Positions 33,884 through 43,051 of a stretch of 64,000 nucleotides of DNA are shown one piece after another. The notes under the pieces are model-generated. The model searched no databases. It was not told the DNA's origin and saw nothing but the letters and a program-made list of their open reading frames with translations. The stretch is from an uncultured Lachnospiraceae bacterium (lineage in GTDB: Bacteria; Bacillota; Clostridia; Lachnospirales; Lachnospiraceae). The translations under genes and the position numbers were made by a program. Every line of letters starts with the position of its first letter. Within the stretch, counting starts at the first letter, position 1. The DNA lies in assembly GCA_947382625.1 (NCBI GenBank), contig CANDAG010000020.1:1-64000 (forward strand), written 5' to 3'.

Positions 33884-35116
33884 ATGAAAAGAAGATTAGC
33901 AATTCTGATGGCCGCGGTGATGGGGATCTGTACCCTGGGCGGATGCGGCCGGCAAGAACAGTCTGCATCAGGAGGAGTGGAGCATATCAGCCTAATGATA
34001 TGGGCGCCCTCCGGAGACCAGTCCAAGGACAAGGGAGAGTGGCTTCAGACATGCTGTAATGCGTTCGCAGAAGAACACCCGGAATATGACATTGAATTTG
34101 TTTATGGGGTAGCGGATGAGGCCACGGCGGCGGACGCTGTGGCGCAGGATGCGGAAGCAAGCGCGGATGTATTTATGTTTGCCAATGACAACATCACCAC
34201 CCTGACGGACGCTAAGGCGGCAGCGAAATTCGGAGGGATCTATGCGGATGAGATCATAGCCACGAATTCGGAGGCGGTTTTGGATTCCGTGAAGGTGGAC
34301 GGCTATATTTACGGCGTGCCCTTTACCACTAATACCTGGTTTATGTATTATGACAAGCGGGTATTCAGCGAAGAAGATGTGAAGAATTTGGATACCATGC
34401 TGGAAAAGGGAGTAGTGTCCTTCCCTTTCACAAATTCCTGGTATCTGCCTGCCTTTTATATCGGAAACGGATGCACGCTTTTTGAGGATGGAACCGTAGA
34501 GGAAGCAGGAGTGGACTTTGCAGGGGAGAAGGCGGAGGAAGTGACGGACTATCTCATCGATCTTCTGGCAAATCCCAATTTTGTAGTGGATGCGGACGGA
34601 TCCGGAATTGCCGGTATGCGGGATGGAAGCATCAACGCCATGTTCAGCGGTTCCTGGGAGGCAGGAAACCTGCAGGAGATTCTGGGAGAGAATATGGGAG
34701 TGGTATCCCTGCCCACCTACACGCTGAACGGGGAAGAGAAGCAGATGATGTCCTACGCCGGCTCCAAGGTGATCGGGGTTAACTCAAGATCAAAGCATAT
34801 GGTGGCGGCGGTCCAGCTGGCGATCTACTTAGGATCGGCAAAAGCCCAGAGCCTGCGCTATGAACTGGAGACGGTAGTACCCTGCAACACAGAGCTGCTT
34901 GCGGATGAGAGCATTGCCGCTGATATGCTGGTGAAGGCTCAGAATGATACATTTAATAACACATCGATCCTCCAGCCCACAGTGGGCGCAATGAAAAACT
35001 GCTGGAGTCCGGTGGAGCTTATGGGTAAGGGAATCCGAAACAAAACGGTTACCCATGAAAATTCCAAGGAACAGACTCAGGCAATGAATGATGCAATGAA
35101 CAGCGATGGATTATAG
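33884..35116 (+). CDS. Sugar ABC transporter solute-binding lipoprotein (MalE type)
   Basis: A binding protein of about 410 residues. The signal peptide ends in the lipobox TLGGC, so it is a lipid-anchored receptor. Body segments VPFTTNTWFMYYDKRVFSEE, NAMFSGSWEAGNLQEILGEN and SYAGSKVIGVNSRSKH fit maltose/maltodextrin-type receptors. An in-frame ATG at 33872 lies only 1 nt from GGAGG, so 33884 is the more likely start. It is first in an operon with MalF- and MalG-type permeases and a HAD phosphatase, opposite a LacI gene. Alpha-glucoside import is inferred from family and from the debranching enzyme nearby. Confidence 0.88.
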   Translation: MKRRLAILMAAVMGICTLGGCGRQEQSASGGVEHISLMIWAPSGDQSKDKGEWLQTCCNAFAEEHPEYDIEFVYGVADEATAADAVAQDAEASADVFMFANDNITTLTDAKAAAKFGGIYADEIIATNSEAVLDSVKVDGYIYGVPFTTNTWFMYYDKRVFSEEDVKNLDTMLEKGVVSFPFTNSWYLPAFYIGNGCTLFEDGTVEEAGVDFAGEKAEEVTDYLIDLLANPNFVVDADGSGIAGMRDGSINAMFSGSWEAGNLQEILGENMGVVSLPTYTLNGEEKQMMSYAGSKVIGVNSRSKHMVAAVQLAIYLGSAKAQSLRYELETVVPCNTELLADESIAADMLVKAQNDTFNNTSILQPTVGAMKNCWSPVELMGKGIRNKTVTHENSKEQTQAMNDAMNSDGL

Positions 35117-35138
35117 AATGCAGATGAGGTGGAAGAAG

Positions 35139-36518
35139 ATGGCGATTATCAAAAAAAGAGTAAATGAATTCCCAACGCCCTACACTGCAACGGCAGCAAT
35201 CTCAAAGGGCGCGGTGGAGACAAAGCTTTCCATGCTGGTCATGGGGCTGGGAAATATCATGCATAAACAGGCGGTAAAGGGACTCCTTTATCTGGTCATA
35301 GAAGCGGCCTATCTGATCTTTATGGCGGTGAGCGGGATCCATTGTCTGGCAATGCTGCCGAGCCTGGGAACGGTAGAACAGGAGGAGGTCTGGAACGAGG
35401 CGCTGCAGATCTATGAGTATACCCAGGGGGATAATTCGGTGCTGATCCTTTTGTACGGGGTGGCAACTATTTTGATCACGGTACTCATGTTCCTTTTCTG
35501 GAGAGAGGCTTTAAGGAGCGCTTACAAGGCGGAATGTCTGGACAGGGAAGGAAAGCACCTAAATACCTTCCGGGAGGATTTAAGAAGCCTTCTTCATGAA
35601 AATGTGCAAAAGCTCCTGATGACCCCGTCGCTGGTATTCATATTCGGATTGACGGTACTGCCGCTGATCTTTATGATCTGCATGGCCTTTACCAATTACA
35701 GCAAGATGAACGAGCATCTGGTGCTGTTTGACTGGGTGGGACTGGACAATTTCAAGACTTTATTTGATTCCGGCAGTATTATCGGAAGTACCTTCTGGTC
35801 GGTACTGGCCTGGACCATCATCTGGGCGTTTTTTGCCACCTTTTCCAATTACATATTCGGTATGATCCTGGCCATCGTGATCAACCGTAAGGATACAAAG
35901 GCAAAGAGCTTCTGGCGGTTCTGCTTCGTGCTTTCCTGCGCAGTGCCTTCCTTCGTATCGCTGCTGATCATGAGGACCATGCTCCAGCCGGACGGCGCGG
36001 TGAACGTACTGCTCCGGAATCTGGGATGGATCGCAGGGGACAGCTCCCTTCCTTTCTTCACGGATCCTCTGTGGGCAAGGGTTACGGTTATTGTGATCAA
36101 CGTATGGGTTGGCGTACCTTATACACTGCTTCAGCTCACAGGCGTGCTGCAGAATATTCCGGGAGAGCTTTACGAGGCGGCAAAGGTGGACGGCGCCAAT
36201 GCGGTTCAGACCTTTTTCAAGATCACACTGCCTTATATGGTTTATATTACAACTCCTTATCTGATCGCTACCTTTACAGGCAATGTGAATAACTTCAATA
36301 TCATATATCTGCTTTCGGGAGGAGATCCTGTGACGGATCTGGCATCCACGGCCGGAAGCACAGACCTTCTGGTTACCTGGCTCTATAAGTTGACAATTGA
36401 TAAGCAGTACTACAACGTAGGCGCTGTGATCGGAATTCTGACCTTTGTGGTGCTGGCAGTGGTTTCACTGGTTACCTACCGCAACAGTAAATCATACAAA
36501 GAGGAGGGAGGATTTTAG
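35139..36518 (+). CDS. Sugar ABC transporter permease (MalF type)
   Basis: A permease of about 459 residues. Compared with ordinary 290-residue partners it has a long N-terminal extension containing two extra membrane helices (LYLVIEAAYLIFMAVSGIHC and VLILLYGVATILITVLMFLF) and a soluble linker, a feature of maltose-type MalF subunits. Six core helices follow, with the EAA loop YEAAKVDGANAVQTFFKITL. The open frame reaches back to 35106 and overlaps the receptor gene, but ATG 35139 after GGTGGAAGAAG is a better start. It is followed 2 bp later by the MalG gene. Confidence 0.88.
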   Translation: MAIIKKRVNEFPTPYTATAAISKGAVETKLSMLVMGLGNIMHKQAVKGLLYLVIEAAYLIFMAVSGIHCLAMLPSLGTVEQEEVWNEALQIYEYTQGDNSVLILLYGVATILITVLMFLFWREALRSAYKAECLDREGKHLNTFREDLRSLLHENVQKLLMTPSLVFIFGLTVLPLIFMICMAFTNYSKMNEHLVLFDWVGLDNFKTLFDSGSIIGSTFWSVLAWTIIWAFFATFSNYIFGMILAIVINRKDTKAKSFWRFCFVLSCAVPSFVSLLIMRTMLQPDGAVNVLLRNLGWIAGDSSLPFFTDPLWARVTVIVINVWVGVPYTLLQLTGVLQNIPGELYEAAKVDGANAVQTFFKITLPYMVYITTPYLIATFTGNVNNFNIIYLLSGGDPVTDLASTAGSTDLLVTWLYKLTIDKQYYNVGAVIGILTFVVLAVVSLVTYRNSKSYKEEGGF

Positions 36519-36520
36519 AG

Positions 36521-37393
36521 ATGGCAGGAGAAAAAGTAAAATCAGCAAAACAAAAACGGCTTGTCAATAATATCATTGTCCATATCGTTCTGGCAGTGCT
36601 GGCGGTAATATGGGTGTTCCCGATTTTCTGGGTGGTGCTTACAAGCTTCCGGGCGGAAAAAGGCTCTTATGTGTCCACTTTTTTCCCGCAGAACTATACC
36701 CTTGACAATTATATAAAGCTGTTTACCGATACAACACTTTTGAACTTTCCCAGAATGTTTGCCAATACCCTGATCATAGCGATCTGTTCCTGTATCCTGT
36801 CAACCTTCTATGTGCTGGCGGTATCCTATTGTCTTTCGCGCCTGAAATTCAAGCTGCGCAAGCCCTACATGAATATGGCAATGATTCTCGGCCTGTTCCC
36901 GGGCTTCATGTCCATGGTGGCGGTATATTTCATACTGAAGGCTCTGGGGCTCTCGGAAGGCGGGCTGATCCGGCTGGCGTTGATCCTGTGCTACTCCGGC
37001 GGCGCGGGGCTGGGCTTCCAGATCGCAAAGGGATTTTTTGATACTATCCCTCTGGCCATCGATGAAGCGGCCCTGATCGACGGGTGCACCCGCTGGCAGA
37101 TCTTCTGGAAGATCACGCTGCCCTTAAGTAAGCCGGTGATCGTATATACGGTGCTTACTTCCTTTATCGGACCCTGGGTGGATTTCATATTTGCCAAGGT
37201 AATCTGCCGTGCAAACGCCAATTATTATACGGTTGCCATCGGACTCTGGAGGATGCTTGAAAAAGAGTATATCGACAACTGGTATACCTGCTTCGCTGCA
37301 GGCGCGGTGCTGATCTCTATCCCCATCGCGGCGCTGTTCATGTTCCTGCAGAGGTACTATGTGGACGGAATGTCCGGTGCTGTAAAGGGATAA
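36521..37393 (+). CDS. Sugar ABC transporter permease (MalG type)
   Basis: A 290-residue permease with six predicted helices. The ATPase-docking loop is DEAALIDGCTRWQIFWKITL, and the C-terminus MFLQRYYVDGMSGAVKG is the standard MalG ending. GGAGGGAGG overlaps the end of malF, so translation is coupled. A G/C-rich hairpin 30 bp downstream may end or attenuate the operon before the HAD gene. No dedicated ATPase gene is present; sharing of a housekeeping MsmX-like ATPase is expected. Confidence 0.9.
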   Translation: MAGEKVKSAKQKRLVNNIIVHIVLAVLAVIWVFPIFWVVLTSFRAEKGSYVSTFFPQNYTLDNYIKLFTDTTLLNFPRMFANTLIIAICSCILSTFYVLAVSYCLSRLKFKLRKPYMNMAMILGLFPGFMSMVAVYFILKALGLSEGGLIRLALILCYSGGAGLGFQIAKGFFDTIPLAIDEAALIDGCTRWQIFWKITLPLSKPVIVYTVLTSFIGPWVDFIFAKVICRANANYYTVAIGLWRMLEKEYIDNWYTCFAAGAVLISIPIAALFMFLQRYYVDGMSGAVKG

Positions 37394-37422
37394 AAAAGGT
37401 TTACAACATATGTTAATAACGG

Positions 37423-37445
37423 ATGCCGCAGGTTGACTGCGGCAT
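37423..37445 (+). terminator. Hairpin after the MalG gene
   Basis: A perfect 9-bp stem ATGCCGCAG/CTGCGGCAT with a 5-nt loop, followed by a short T-poor tail (TCATT). It is probably a weak terminator or an mRNA-stabilising hairpin. Confidence 0.5.
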
Positions 37446-37466
37446 TCATTATAAGGTGGAAGAAGG

Positions 37467-38231
37467 ATGTATCAAAATTTTATATTTGATCTGTACGGCA
37501 CATTAGTGGATATTTGTACCAGAGAGGATGATCCTGTGGTCTGGGAAAAGATGGCGTTGTTTTATGGCTATTACGATGCCCAGTATACGCCTGAAGAGTT
37601 ACAGGAGACTTACGGGCGGCTTGTCCGCAGGCAGAAGGATCCGGCGCTGCAAAGCAGAAGGTATGAAGCAGAGCAGGTCGGGGATGCAAAGAAAAGCCAT
37701 GAGGGATATCCGGAGATCCGCATAGAAGAAGTATTTGAAGGACTTTACAGGGAAAAGGGAACAGAGGCGTCAAAAGAACTGATTCTCCACACAGGTCAGA
37801 TGTTTCGGGCACTGACTACAGAATACATTCGTCTCTATCCAGGGGTAAAAGAGATGCTTGAAAGACTGCGTAAGAAGGGCAGTGGAGTATATCTTTTATC
37901 TAACGCCCAGAAGATATTTACGGAGTATGAGCTGCATATGCTTGGGATTGCCCGGTATTTTGACAGTATTTTGATTTCCTCGGAGTACGGCGTCAAAAAG
38001 CCGGATATCCGTTTCTTTGAAATTTTGCTCAGGACCTGTGGAGTAAATCCGAAAACCTGTGTTATGATTGGAAATGATGCAAAGTGCGATATTGAGGGAG
38101 CCAAAAAAGCGGGGATGGATACCTGCTATATTCATTCCAATATCTCTCCATCTGCAGATGCTGATGTGGACGCAACCTATGTGCAGATGGAGATGGATAT
38201 TGGAAAAGTGTGCAGGATGCTGGGAATATGA
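37467..38231 (+). CDS. HAD family hydrolase (subfamily IA)
   Basis: A 254-residue phosphatase-like protein. Motif I is FDLYGTLVD (residues 7-15), with the nucleophile Asp8 and a Tyr in place of the second Asp. This YGT variant is seen in some HAD-IA proteins and usually still leaves a hydrolase, although loss of the acid/base Asp may reduce phosphatase activity. Motif II is LLSNAQ, motif III Lys is in GVKKPD, and motif IV is MIGNDAKCDIEGAKKAG. A helical cap lies between motifs I and II. It follows the importer operon by 73 bp, across a weak hairpin. Its substrate is unknown. Confidence 0.8.
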   Translation: MYQNFIFDLYGTLVDICTREDDPVVWEKMALFYGYYDAQYTPEELQETYGRLVRRQKDPALQSRRYEAEQVGDAKKSHEGYPEIRIEEVFEGLYREKGTEASKELILHTGQMFRALTTEYIRLYPGVKEMLERLRKKGSGVYLLSNAQKIFTEYELHMLGIARYFDSILISSEYGVKKPDIRFFEILLRTCGVNPKTCVMIGNDAKCDIEGAKKAGMDTCYIHSNISPSADADVDATYVQMEMDIGKVCRMLGI

Positions 38232-38246
38232 AAAGCGGGATCCTTC

Positions 38247-39053
38247 TTATTTCTTCCCGGCCTGAAGTGCATGATGCAGGCCTGCAAATACTTCCTCATA
38301 ACGCTGGCACTTCTGCAGACTAACTACGGCAACATGGAGGACTAAAGGGATTTCCCGGTTTTCATATAAAAAGGTCTGGTTGTTCATCTGTCGGATACGA
38401 TCCGCAATCCGCTCTGCATATGTGATTTCATTGCTGGCTGTCAACATGCAGAATTCATCGCCTCCGATGCGGAATACAATATCATCGTCACCGGCAGCCG
38501 CTGTCATGCGCCGCATCTGCTCCAGGATCGCCAGGTCTCCGGCTTTATAGGAGAGCTCATTGATAAGCATCATCTCCTTAATGTCGCACAGGACGAAAAA
38601 GCAGTCCCGTCTTTCCTGAAATAAATCGTATAATTCACTGATATCTACATGCCTTCTTTGCATAATATAATTGTCTCCTTTCAAGGGAGGCGCTGTGAGC
38701 CTCGGAAATAGCTCTGTAAATTTCGCACTGCGGAATTCAGAGGGTTTACAGTTCCATATTTGTTCAAATGCACGTGCAAAGGATTCGTGAGTACTATAGC
38801 CATATTCCAGGGCGATATCCAGAATTGAGGTTTCCGGCTGTCCAGTCAACTTTCTCGCCGCCAGCATCATCCTTCTGCGGACAATGTATTCGTGGACAGA
38901 AATGTTATGTACCCTGCGAAACAGCTTTTCAAGGGTGGACTTTGAGCAAAAACAGGCAGCTGCAATGTCCTCTGTCCGGATTTCATTACATAAATGAACC
39001 TCAATATACTCAAGTGCTGCCATTAAAAGTTCTATATGCTGCATAAGCTGCAT
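38247..39053 (-). CDS. AraC-type DNA-binding domain fused to a GGDEF-like domain
   Basis: A 268-residue fusion. Residues about 8-110 are an AraC/XylS DNA-binding domain placed at the N-terminus (DIAAACFCSKSTLEKLFRRV and DIALEYGYSTHESFARAFEQ). Residues about 148-265 resemble a diguanylate cyclase domain with an intact GGDEF motif at 197-201 (RIGGDEFCML). The segment that normally reads D-x-D-x-F-K-x-I-N-D is reduced to CDIKEMMLINELSYKAGD and the domain is short, so catalysis is doubtful. A GTP- or dinucleotide-sensing transcription factor is an attractive reading. It converges with the HAD gene and has no operon partners. Confidence 0.75.
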   Translation of the reverse strand: MQLMQHIELLMAALEYIEVHLCNEIRTEDIAAACFCSKSTLEKLFRRVHNISVHEYIVRRRMMLAARKLTGQPETSILDIALEYGYSTHESFARAFEQIWNCKPSEFRSAKFTELFPRLTAPPLKGDNYIMQRRHVDISELYDLFQERRDCFFVLCDIKEMMLINELSYKAGDLAILEQMRRMTAAAGDDDIVFRIGGDEFCMLTASNEITYAERIADRIRQMNNQTFLYENREIPLVLHVAVVSLQKCQRYEEVFAGLHHALQAGKK

Positions 39054-39187
39054 CCCCCTTCTGGTATTGTAAAATCAGGATGGCCAATCCCGGCCGCGTC
39101 CGGCGTTTAACAGATTCCAGGTTGGATGAATTCGCGAGTTCTAAGCTGGAATGTTATCTTATTATATCAGAGGCGGTTTTGGTGAAC

Positions 39188-39215
39188 TTGACATTTTGAA
39201 TAAAAAGCATAATAC
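39188..39215 (+). promoter_or_regulatory. Sigma-A promoter of the DUF402 gene
   Basis: Consensus TTGACA at 39188-39193 and TAATAC at 39210-39215 with a 16-bp spacer, 65 bp before the start codon. Confidence 0.65.
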
Positions 39216-39279
39216 TTTTCTTATTGTAGAATGAGTGTGATGTATAATAGAAAAAGCAGAATTGCTAAAGGAGAAAATG

Positions 39280-39813
39280 ATGAAGAGAAGCCGTTTGTCT
39301 TATGATGAGTGGAAATGCATCCTTTCAAAGGATATGCAGATAAAGAGAGTGGATACAGAATTGCTGAAAGGCCATATGGGACTGATAAATATACATGAGG
39401 TGAGCGAGCCGCAGATTTGGAAGTTTAATGGGCAGGATATTGTGGTCTGTGATAAAGGGATTAATTGGCTGACTATTTTACCGGAGGCTGACTGGTATTG
39501 CATCACTGCCATGCTGAGTGAAAAGGGAGAGAGCATCTTATGGTATATTGATATGATAGCGGGTCAGGGGATCGATCAGGACGGAGTGCCGTACTTCGAT
39601 GATCTGTATCTGGATTTAGTGGTACATCCGGATGGGACGATCATAGTCGATGATATGGATGAGCTGGAAGAAGCTCTGGATAAGCAGGATATCACACCGG
39701 AACAATTTGAGCTTGCGGTCAGAACAAGTGAGAAACTGAAAAAAGGGATTTTAAGCAATATCGACGCTTTTATTGCATATACGGGCAAGTGCTGTGAGCT
39801 GTTTCATATATGA
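39280..39813 (+). CDS. DUF402 protein, putative nucleotide or diphosphate phosphatase
   Basis: A protein of about 177 residues with the DUF402 fold of Ntdp-like phosphatases: WLTILPEADWYCITAMLSEKG, then WYIDMIAGQGIDQDGVPYFD and DLYLDLVVHPDG, whose aspartates bind metal, followed by DMDELEEALDKQDITPEQFE. Relatives hydrolyse nucleoside tri- or diphosphates. ATG 39280 is preferred because AAAGGAG lies six nt upstream; two earlier in-frame ATGs are too close to or upstream of that site. A consensus promoter precedes it. It is followed by the glycogen debranching enzyme after 28 bp. Confidence 0.8.
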   Translation: MKRSRLSYDEWKCILSKDMQIKRVDTELLKGHMGLINIHEVSEPQIWKFNGQDIVVCDKGINWLTILPEADWYCITAMLSEKGESILWYIDMIAGQGIDQDGVPYFDDLYLDLVVHPDGTIIVDDMDELEEALDKQDITPEQFELAVRTSEKLKKGILSNIDAFIAYTGKCCELFHI

Positions 39814-39841
39814 AAATCTCACAGGAGAAAGGGATATAATC

Positions 39842-41854
39842 ATGAAATTCATCTACGGAAAACCAAACTGGAGTACCAGAGCACGGGGAGAAGAGAATTG
39901 CTATCTGCTGACAAACGGGTTAGGCGGTTTTTCCTCCGGCACCATGATAAACTCTAACACAAGAAATGACCATGCGTTGCTCATGGCCTGTGTTGAACCG
40001 CCGAACCACCGCTATAATATGATCCACAGGCTGGAGGAGGAGCTGGAGAGTGCAGAGATAAGCGTGCATCTTTCGGGGCAGGAATATCTGGATCCTGAGC
40101 AAAGCGAGGAAGGCTTTCGCTTTCTTTCGTGTTTTTCCTTTGAGGATTACCCGGAATGGACGTATCACCTGGACGGAGTGGAGATCGTGAAAAGGATTGC
40201 CATGAAGCAGGGGAAAAACCTGGTGGCTGTGAAATATATCATAGATAACCGGACATCAGAAAAGATAACGCTCAAGGTAACCCCGCATCTGCAGTTTGTT
40301 CCTAAGGGGGAGGCGGTGGCTCCTGAACAGAAATTTGTGTTGACGGAAGACAGGATTATCTCCGGCGGTCTCACTGTCATCTTTAAGACCAACGGACAGG
40401 TTAAGCCTTTCCCGCAGAAGTTTTCCGAGGGCCTTTATTATGCATATGACGCCTGTGATGGGAGAAAAAAAGAAGGAAGTACATGGACGAACCATCAAAT
40501 CATGGCAGAAGTGCCAGGAAAGCAAGAGGGAGTGTTGGAGATCCTGTATGGAATGGAAGAAATCCGGGAATCGGCAGATCAGGTTATCCGGGAGGCGGTA
40601 TCCTATCGAGAGGAACTGGTCCGGGTTTCGGGGATGAAACAGGAGGCAGCCCGCATGCTGGTAAAAAGTGCAAACCAGTTTGTGGCGGAAAGAAGGACTA
40701 CCGGCGGAAAAACCCTTTTGGCTGGCTTCCCCTTCTTTGAGGATTGGGGGCGAGATACTATGATCGCACTGGGAGGCTGCTGCATTGCATCGGGGCAGCT
40801 TGAGGCGGCAAAGAGCATTCTCAGAACTTTTTCAGTATACTGTAAGGACGGGCTGATGCCCAATCTTTTCCCGGAAGGCAGTAAGGAGCCCCAGTACAAC
40901 ACAGCGGATGCCGCCCTTTTGTACATCCACGGAGTGTATCTTTATTTTCAGAAAACGGAAGATATAGCGTTTATAAAAGAAATCTGGCCTGTAATGAAAG
41001 AAATTATAAAGTGGTATCGTAAAGGAACCGCCCATGGAATCCGTATGGACGAAGACGGACTTATTGAGGCTGGCGAAGGACTGGATCAGGTTACGTGGAT
41101 GGACGTGAGGATAGGAGAAATTCTTCCCACACCTCGCCACGGAAAGCCGGTGGAGATCAATGCCTATTGGTATAATGCGCTGCGCATCATGGAAGTGTTT
41201 GAGAAATTGCTGGAAGATGGATTTCCGGAGGAAGAGACAGATTACGGAGCCCTGGCAGCAAAAGTAAAGGACAGCTTTCGGGAGAAGTTCTGGAATGAAA
41301 AGAAGGGCTGCCTTAGGGATGTACTTTCCGGTACGACAGCCGATGAACAGATAAGGTGCAACCAGATCTGGGCGGTTTCCATGCCTTTTTCCATACTGGA
41401 TGCGGAGCAGGAAAAGCAGGTGGTGGATACTGTTTTTGAAAAGCTGTATACCCCGTTGGGGCTCAGAACCCTTGAGAAATCTGACCCGGAATTTCACGGT
41501 GAATATGGGGGAGAACAGAAGCAGAGGGATCTGGCCTACCATCAGGGGACGGTGTGGGTGTTCCCGCTGGGAGCCTACTATCTGGCTTATCTTAAAACAC
41601 GGGACTATTCCCAAGAGGCAGCAGAGAAGGTGGCACGCCAGATGGAAGCGCTTCAGGCTACTATGGCAGAAGGGTGCATCGGACAGCTTCCGGAGATTTA
41701 TGATGGGGAGAATCCTTCTTTTTCCAGAGGCTGCTTTGCCCAGGCATGGAGCGTGGGGGAAATCCTCCGGGTGTATGAAGTGCTTGAGGAGGTGGAAAGG
41801 GATGAATTCCCGGTTTCTGTTTCTGACAAAGGTTCTGTTGCCAAAGCAGGATGA
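39842..41854 (+). CDS. Glycogen debranching enzyme (amylo-alpha-1,6-glucosidase type)
   Basis: A 670-residue enzyme with the GDE N-terminal beta domain (NGLGGFSSGTMINSNTRNDH) and the GH133-like (alpha/alpha)6 catalytic domain. Signature segments are TLLAGFPFFEDWGRDTMIAL, GLMPNLFPEGSKEPQYNTAD and GQLPEIYDGENPSFSRGC, with acidic catalytic residues in the expected blocks. It removes alpha-1,6 branch stubs of glycogen or limit dextrins. An open frame extends 69 bp further upstream into the DUF402 gene, but the ATG at 39842 with GGAGAAAGGG upstream matches the family start. Near a maltodextrin-type importer, it suggests alpha-glucan metabolism. Confidence 0.9.
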   Translation: MKFIYGKPNWSTRARGEENCYLLTNGLGGFSSGTMINSNTRNDHALLMACVEPPNHRYNMIHRLEEELESAEISVHLSGQEYLDPEQSEEGFRFLSCFSFEDYPEWTYHLDGVEIVKRIAMKQGKNLVAVKYIIDNRTSEKITLKVTPHLQFVPKGEAVAPEQKFVLTEDRIISGGLTVIFKTNGQVKPFPQKFSEGLYYAYDACDGRKKEGSTWTNHQIMAEVPGKQEGVLEILYGMEEIRESADQVIREAVSYREELVRVSGMKQEAARMLVKSANQFVAERRTTGGKTLLAGFPFFEDWGRDTMIALGGCCIASGQLEAAKSILRTFSVYCKDGLMPNLFPEGSKEPQYNTADAALLYIHGVYLYFQKTEDIAFIKEIWPVMKEIIKWYRKGTAHGIRMDEDGLIEAGEGLDQVTWMDVRIGEILPTPRHGKPVEINAYWYNALRIMEVFEKLLEDGFPEEETDYGALAAKVKDSFREKFWNEKKGCLRDVLSGTTADEQIRCNQIWAVSMPFSILDAEQEKQVVDTVFEKLYTPLGLRTLEKSDPEFHGEYGGEQKQRDLAYHQGTVWVFPLGAYYLAYLKTRDYSQEAAEKVARQMEALQATMAEGCIGQLPEIYDGENPSFSRGCFAQAWSVGEILRVYEVLEEVERDEFPVSVSDKGSVAKAG

Positions 41855-41871
41855 TGGAGGAGGAAAGAACA

Positions 41872-42459
41872 GTGATAAAAATAAATGAACAAACCCCAAG
41901 ATGCCTGATACGTTTTTTGGAGGAAGAAGATTATGATGTCTTTGTTGCTGGGTATCGTAATTGCCTGCCATCAAAAAATCAGTTTGATGAGGGGCAGGTT
42001 GATGTTTCTTTTTTGACGCGTGAATGGTATAGCAATTTGCTGAAGCGAAGGAAAAAAGAAGCAGACAATGATTATTGTTATATGTTCAACGTTTTTCGTA
42101 AAGAGGATGGTTGTTCAATTGGTTATTGTGATATTACAACACAGTACAGAGAGGATATTCAATACGCAAAAATCGGTTATACAATTTTTAACAACTACTG
42201 GAATTCAGGATTTGCAACGGAAGTTGTCAAGGCATTAACACGCATTGGATTTGAGCACTTAAATTTTCACCGCCTTGAGGCCCATATCAATATAACGAAT
42301 CCAGCTTCAAAAGCAGTTGTTTTAAAGTGTGGGTATGCTTTTGAATCTATTCGGTCAGGTTTTATTTATGAAGATGGCGAATGGACTGATAATGAAATTT
42401 ATTATATAAATAATGGAAATTGGAGGAACCAAAGCCATGAATTTATTTCAGGAGATTAA
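41872..42459 (+). CDS. GNAT acetyltransferase (RimJ/RimL-like)
   Basis: An acetyltransferase of about 195 residues: CLIRFLEEEDYDVFVAGYRN, AKIGYTIFNNYWNSGFATEV (acetyl-CoA loop around NSGFAT) and FHRLEAHINITNPASKAVVL followed by CGY, all hallmarks of the ribosomal-protein-type GNAT group. The frame can begin at ATG 41851, overlapping the debranching enzyme stop, but GGAGGAGGAAAG sits before GTG 41872, which is the better start. It is markedly more AT-rich than the debranching enzyme, so it was probably acquired separately. It overlaps the Nudix gene by 23 bp. Confidence 0.8.
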   Translation: MIKINEQTPRCLIRFLEEEDYDVFVAGYRNCLPSKNQFDEGQVDVSFLTREWYSNLLKRRKKEADNDYCYMFNVFRKEDGCSIGYCDITTQYREDIQYAKIGYTIFNNYWNSGFATEVVKALTRIGFEHLNFHRLEAHINITNPASKAVVLKCGYAFESIRSGFIYEDGEWTDNEIYYINNGNWRNQSHEFISGD

Positions 42460-42997
42460 AAATTATTTTCCCGTCAATGAACAGGAGGAATGTGACAAGA
42501 CGCAGATGCTGCAATGCATGATACATAATGCAAATTACCTGAACAGGGAAGACAAAATCGCACATTTTTCAGCCTCTGTGTGGACAGTCAATAAGGAGCA
42601 TACAAAAACTCTGATGGTATACCATAATATCTATAACTCCTGGTCATGGATCGGCGGCCATGCAGACGGCGAGGAGGATTTGGCTGTGGTGGCGATGCGG
42701 GAGCTGCAGGAGGAAACCGGCGTTGCAAATGCCTCCCTGATAAGCAGGGAGATTTTCAGCCTGGAGACATTGACGGTTAACGGGCATATCAAAAAGGGAG
42801 TTTATGTACCAAGCCATTTACATTTTAATGTCACTTATCTGGCCGAAGCTGATGAAAGGGAGACGCTGGTCATAAATGAGGAAGAAAATCAGGCGGTAAA
42901 ATGGAGGTCTTTTGAGGAGGCTTTGCGCATGCCGGAGGAGCCCTGGATGGTAGAGTGGATTTATAAAAAGCTGATCGAGAGAACTCCTGCGGTATGA
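42437..42997 (+). CDS. Nudix hydrolase
   Basis: A 186-residue Nudix protein. The box GGHADGEEDLAVVAMRELQE continuing ETGV is complete. The N-terminal part (CMIHNANYLNREDKIAHFSA) and the phrase VYHNIYNSWSWIGGHADGEE are typical of a clostridial subgroup of unknown substrate. ATG 42437 follows TTGGAGGAACC and gives MNLFQEIKNYF, the usual start; an upstream in-frame ATG at 42413 lies within the GNAT gene. It overlaps that gene, so the two are co-translated. It converges with the ABC permease gene. Confidence 0.85.
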   Translation: MNLFQEIKNYFPVNEQEECDKTQMLQCMIHNANYLNREDKIAHFSASVWTVNKEHTKTLMVYHNIYNSWSWIGGHADGEEDLAVVAMRELQEETGVANASLISREIFSLETLTVNGHIKKGVYVPSHLHFNVTYLAEADERETLVINEEENQAVKWRSFEEALRMPEEPWMVEWIYKKLIERTPAV

Positions 42998-43051
42998 GAG
43001 AGCATAGCAGCGAACTGCTTTCAAAGAAAAAGCACGACGGTCTGTTTCTGT

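Noticed and set aside
40832-41974. A 380-codon minus-strand open frame opposite the debranching enzyme
   Set aside because: It is the antisense shadow of a highly conserved enzyme gene; the product is Cys/His/Phe-rich with no domain.
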